The notes under the pieces: model-generated
Database searches by the model: none
Seen by the model: the letters and a program-made list of their open reading frames with translations, nothing else
Told to the model about the DNA's origin: nothing
Source of the DNA: DASQZT01 sp963728965
GTDB lineage: Bacteria; Acidobacteriota; Terriglobia; Bryobacterales; Bryobacteraceae
Assembly: GCA_963728965.1 (NCBI GenBank)
Contig: CAVSMH010000004.1
Coordinates: forward strand, 46,611 to 110,610
Length of the DNA: 64,000 nucleotides
Reading direction: 5' to 3'
Shown here: in pieces, positions 61,398-64,000 of the stretch
Layout of the letters: every line of letters starts with the position of its first letter
How positions within the stretch are numbered: position 1 is the first letter of the stretch
Translations under genes and position numbers: made by a program

Positions 61398-61819
61398 TGC
61401 TCGCCTCCGGGACATGACCGCCGGTCCCTCGGACCACGTGCTGGCGCAGCATTTGCGCCAGCAGTCTCACGATCCTCTGACGAACTTCTCCGGGCACTTC
61501 CGGACTCCGCTGGGGCGGCTGGAACAACCGGAACTGAATCCCTCTCGACTTCGCTCTCTTTCGCATCAGCACCTCCTCGAATTACAGGATGATGCTGAGT
61601 TTGCACCTCCAGTCCGATGCCGAACCTCGATGCCAGCAAAATCTTTAGCGCCTGGAGCGCCCGACAGTCGACTACGGCGGCTCCTGCTTGTTTCACTCGG
61701 CTGCAGACACTAGAATCGAACATCCACTCCGGCACCTCTTGAACAGGAGACGCGCCGTCGTCGTCGGCCCTACAGTTCAGCGCGACTCCGCCCCTTCGAT
61801 GACGGATGCCCCGCACCAC
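61394..61819 (-). CDS. Small accessory protein of the serine-recombinase element (DUF5372-like)
   Basis: The protein has 141 residues from GTG 61819. Homology-like sequence continues upstream in frame without a stop (IREVHYRWHPWYGRQ, to about 61856), but no ATG or GTG was found there, so the true start is uncertain. The core WHPWYGRQVVVRGIRHRRGG and QEVPEWMFDSSVC recall the small DUF5372-type proteins often found before recombinases. The C-terminal half is Ser/Ala/Arg-rich. The stop overlaps the recombinase start (ATGA), so expression is coupled. Role unknown; DNA binding or control of the recombinase is a guess. Confidence 0.55.
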   Translation of the reverse strand: MVRGIRHRRGGVALNCRADDDGASPVQEVPEWMFDSSVCSRVKQAGAAVVDCRALQALKILLASRFGIGLEVQTQHHPVIRGGADAKESEVERDSVPVVPAAPAESGSARRSSSEDRETAGANAAPARGPRDRRSCPGGEQ

Positions 61820-61905
61820 GACCTGGCGCCCATACCACGGATGCCAGCGATAGTGGACTTCCCGTATCTCAGTTTTATGAGTGTTTGATCCCTCAGTTGT
61901 ACAAC

Positions 61906-62049
61906 AACGTCCGCCTGAACAGCGCTATCGGCTACATCACACCGAAGGACATGCTGGCGGGACGGCAGCGGGAGATCCACGCAGAGCGCGACCGGAAGTT
62001 GGAGGCGGCGCGGAAGCAGCGGCAGATTCGTCGCCAAGAAGCCGACTGA
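61906..62049 (+). pseudogene. IS3-family transposase OrfB, 3' part
   Basis: The reading frame NVRLNSAIGYITPKDMLAGR, then a Lys/Arg/Glu-rich tail, ends at the TGA at 62047-62049. It is the missing C-terminus of the OrfB at 58527-59300, displaced by the nested element. The phrase HxxYNxVRLNSAIGYxTP is diagnostic of IS3-type transposases. It has no start of its own and is not expressed as a gene. Confidence 0.9.
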
Positions 62050-62170
62050 CGTACAGATCAGATCGCAACCTGTGGACGTAGCTTCTTATCAGCTTCATTT
62101 CGCGCCGCGCGCAACGCGCCAATTGCGTACTGACCTGATGCCTGTCAAAGGCGGCGTGTATCAGTCAGTG

Positions 62171-62462
62171 AGAGCCGGGGATTCTCCATTCGCACGGTTA
62201 CCCGGCAGCCGGGAACATGTCTTTCTATGTAATCGTTGCTTTTGGGACGGTCGCGGCTCTCAATGTCTAGTTTGGAGACAAAGACGTGGATAATCCCGGT
62301 GAGGTAGAATACGCGAACATGGGCTGCGTCTCTCTCCGAAGGGGGTAGCCCCGAAAGAAGGACGCGATGTCTAAAATACGATCGCTCGGTCGGATTTCAG
62401 ATATGTGGACAGCACCAGGGATCGGTCAGCTCAGGGCTATGATGCTTGATCGGCCCCATCGT
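62171..62462. other. Gap between the IS3 right end and the tannase gene
   Basis: No protein-like ORF is visible on either strand in these 292 bp. A short inverted repeat CCCGGCAGCCGGG lies at 62202-62214. An in-frame ATG at 62367 could extend the following gene by 32 residues. Confidence 0.45.
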
Positions 62463-64000
62463 ATGAGCCATGTCGGGGCGTCGCTTTTCGCCATGCTAAT
62501 TGCGGTTTCGCACCTGGCTGCTCAAGGAGGACCGGCGGCTGCCTCACCCGCGGGTTGTGAATCGATGATGCGTTTGCAACTGCCGGGCGTCCCCTTGACC
62601 GTTACCAATGCGCAACTGATCCAAGCGGGCACGCTTCCATCCGGTCCCGGAAGCAGAGGATTAACGGCGAGGTTGCCGGCCTACTGCCGCCTGGACGGAA
62701 TGATCGAGCGGCGAACGGGTGCTGCGGGAGTCAGTTACGGAATCGGGTTCGCACTCGCATTGCCCGAGCCATGGAACGGGCGTTTTCTGTTTGAGGGCGG
62801 CGGGGGTTTTAATGGTTCCGTACTGCCGCCGATGGGACCGTTCGCGGCGGGCGAGGAACCGGGGCTTGCGCGCGGGTTCGCCGTGGTCAGCACCGATACC
62901 GGTCATCGGGGACAAGAATTCGACCCGAGTTTCTTCCAGGACCAGCAAGCAACCCTCGATTTCAGTTATGCGGCGATCGGCCGCGTGGCAGAGGCCGCTA
63001 AACACATCATCGCGCATTATTACGGCAAAGCCCCCAGCCGCTCCTACTTCACCGGATGTTCGGAGGGGGGACGCCAAGCGATGCTCATGGCAGAGCGCTA
63101 CCCGACGTATTTCGACGGAATCGTGGCGGGTGCGCCCGCGATGCGCCCGAACTCCAGTCTTGGCGGTCTGTGGGTTGCCGCCACATTGAACGAAATTGCG
63201 CACAAAGACCAACGCGGCCGACCAATACGCGCGACGCGTTACCCGAAAGCGACAAGAAAGCCGTTATCGACGGTTTGTTGAGCGCCTGCGACGCCTCGGA
63301 CGGTCTCAAAGACGGCATGGTGTTCAACATCGAGGGCGTGCCGGTTTGATCCGAAGACGCTGGTCTGCAAAGGCGAAAAGGCGGATGGCTGCCTATGGAT
63401 CGGTCTGGCCACGGCACTGCAGAAGGCGTTCGCAGGGCCAGAAAGACTCGAAAGGACGTCAGGTCCACCCTGGGTTTCCGTTTGATACGGGAATTGGAGC
63501 AACTGGGCGAGCCGGAGGCGGCGCAGGTTGGGTTCACGCCCGGTCTGTTGAACGGCGGCACGACCCCTGTGCAACCGGCGTTTTCCGAGATAGGCATGGA
63601 CGTGGACAGTTGGGTAGAAAAGGTTATGTCACTTCCCGGCATCGCCCGGGGGAGACTTGGAGTTGGACTAACCTCGACGCGTTTTCCGGCCACGGGGGCA
63701 AGCTGATCTTCTGGAACGGGCTCAGCGACCCGACTTTCTCGGCGCTCGATACGGTCGACTACTACAAACGTATGACCAAGGACAACGGCGGTTCCAACAG
63801 GTGCGCAACTGGAGCCGCTTGTTCCTGGCTCCCCGGGGTGGGGCACTGCAAAGTGGGACCGGCGGCGCTCGACACGTTCGATGCCTTGTCTGCCATCGTC
63901 CACTGGGTGGAGCAGGATGTCCCGCCCGATAGCCTGACCGCAACCGGCCCGGCGTTTCCCGGACGCAGCCGGCCGCTTTGCGCCTATCCACTGCACGCCC
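62463..64000 (+). pseudogene. Tannase/feruloyl esterase-family protein, frameshifted and cut by the window end
   Basis: A signal peptide starts at ATG 62463 (MSHVGASLFAMLIAVSHLAA). The tannase fold follows, with the nucleophile motif YFTGCSEGGRQAMLMAERYP. The frame then shifts at about 63220 (to DALPESDKKAVIDGLLSACD), at about 63340 (to RFDPKTLVCKGEKADGCL), at about 63438 (to QKDSKGRQVHPGFPFDTGIG), and again before KLIFWNGLSDPTFSALDTVD, which has the acidic residue. The catalytic His is in WLPGVGHCKVGPAALDTFD. Such enzymes release gallic or ferulic acid from plant esters and are exported. At least four frame changes make it inactive unless they are sequencing errors. The sequence runs off the window. 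Confidence 0.82.

Larger units (their letters stand above)
59301..61905. mobile_element. Serine-recombinase transposon nested in the IS3 orfB
   Basis: TACAAC at 59295-59300 is repeated at 61900-61905. Deleting one copy with the 2599 bp between them joins YVDHYN directly to NVRLNSAIGYITPKDMLAGR, restoring the normal IS3 OrfB reading frame. No terminal inverted repeats are visible, as expected for serine-recombinase elements. The element carries the recombinase and a small accessory ORF, both on the minus strand. The recombinase stop is 25 bp from the left edge. Confidence 0.85.
57905..62170. mobile_element. IS3-type insertion sequence, split by a nested element
   Basis: Imperfect inverted ends CTGACACCCACCGCC (57969-57983) and the complement CTGATACACGCCGCC (62150-62164) agree at 12 of 15 bases. 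The outer part of the left end (57913 on) is repeated at 49565, so the true edge may be slightly further out. Inside are orfA, orfB and, within orfB, a 2.6 kb serine-recombinase element at 59301-61905. Without the nested element the IS is about 1.65 kb. It lies in the 3' end of the J-domain-like gene. Confidence 0.65.

Overview
This 64 kb window is GC-rich (mid-60s percent by eye) and looks like a chromosome fragment of an Acidobacteriota bacterium of the Solibacter/Bryobacter type. That placement is inferred from family content: Oar-like TonB-dependent receptors with an N-terminal carboxypeptidase-like domain, a beta-propeller sensor kinase, a PEP-CTERM remnant, a fused YncE-propeller/phosphoesterase protein, and a c-type cytochrome next to a quinoprotein. 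No rRNA, tRNA or CRISPR array was seen.

Layout. 1-15.4 kb: the end of an MFS transporter gene, a sensor kinase/response regulator pair, a decayed PEP-CTERM gene, a complete tripartite RND efflux operon (permease, adaptor, outer-membrane channel), a two-gene ABC exporter and a Tat-type mannonate-dehydratase-like protein. 15.4-19.5 kb: a segment bounded by related 46-bp repeats, holding a two-ORF insertion sequence and two secreted proteins of unknown function. 19.5-24.5 kb: a secreted protein, a cytochrome/copper-monooxygenase gene with one frameshift, and a heavily frameshifted TonB-dependent receptor. 24.5-32.7 kb: a minus-strand operon running from a GMC oxidoreductase fused to an alpha/beta hydrolase through a subtilase and a metallophosphoesterase to a membrane di-heme cytochrome. 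32.8-49.5 kb: housekeeping and degradative genes, including a FIST-domain protein coupled to a hybrid kinase, a cytochrome/quinoprotein pair, a glycosyl-hydrolase-like protein and an intact TonB-dependent receptor.

49.5-62.2 kb is an accessory island of visibly lower GC. It holds remnants of a PD-(D/E)xK-type nuclease, a DUF1156-type DNA methylase and a PP-loop enzyme, then an intact PP-loop (PAPS-reductase-family) enzyme next to a frameshifted Mom-like protein, two zinc-ribbon proteins, a FliA-like sigma factor and a J-domain-like protein. It has been broken up by an IS1182-type element and an IS3-type element. The IS3 transposase gene is itself split by a 2.6 kb serine-recombinase element, and the interrupted reading frame can be restored exactly across a TACAAC repeat. 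The window ends in a frameshifted tannase/feruloyl esterase gene.

The most interesting parts are the decayed defence or DNA-modification island with its nested transposons, the GMC-hydrolase fusion operon, and the repeat-bounded 4.1 kb segment. Frameshifts cluster in a few genes (about 4.6-5.0, 20.7-24.5, 49.6-54.5 and 62.5-64 kb). Sequence alone cannot say which are true pseudogenes and which are base-calling errors.
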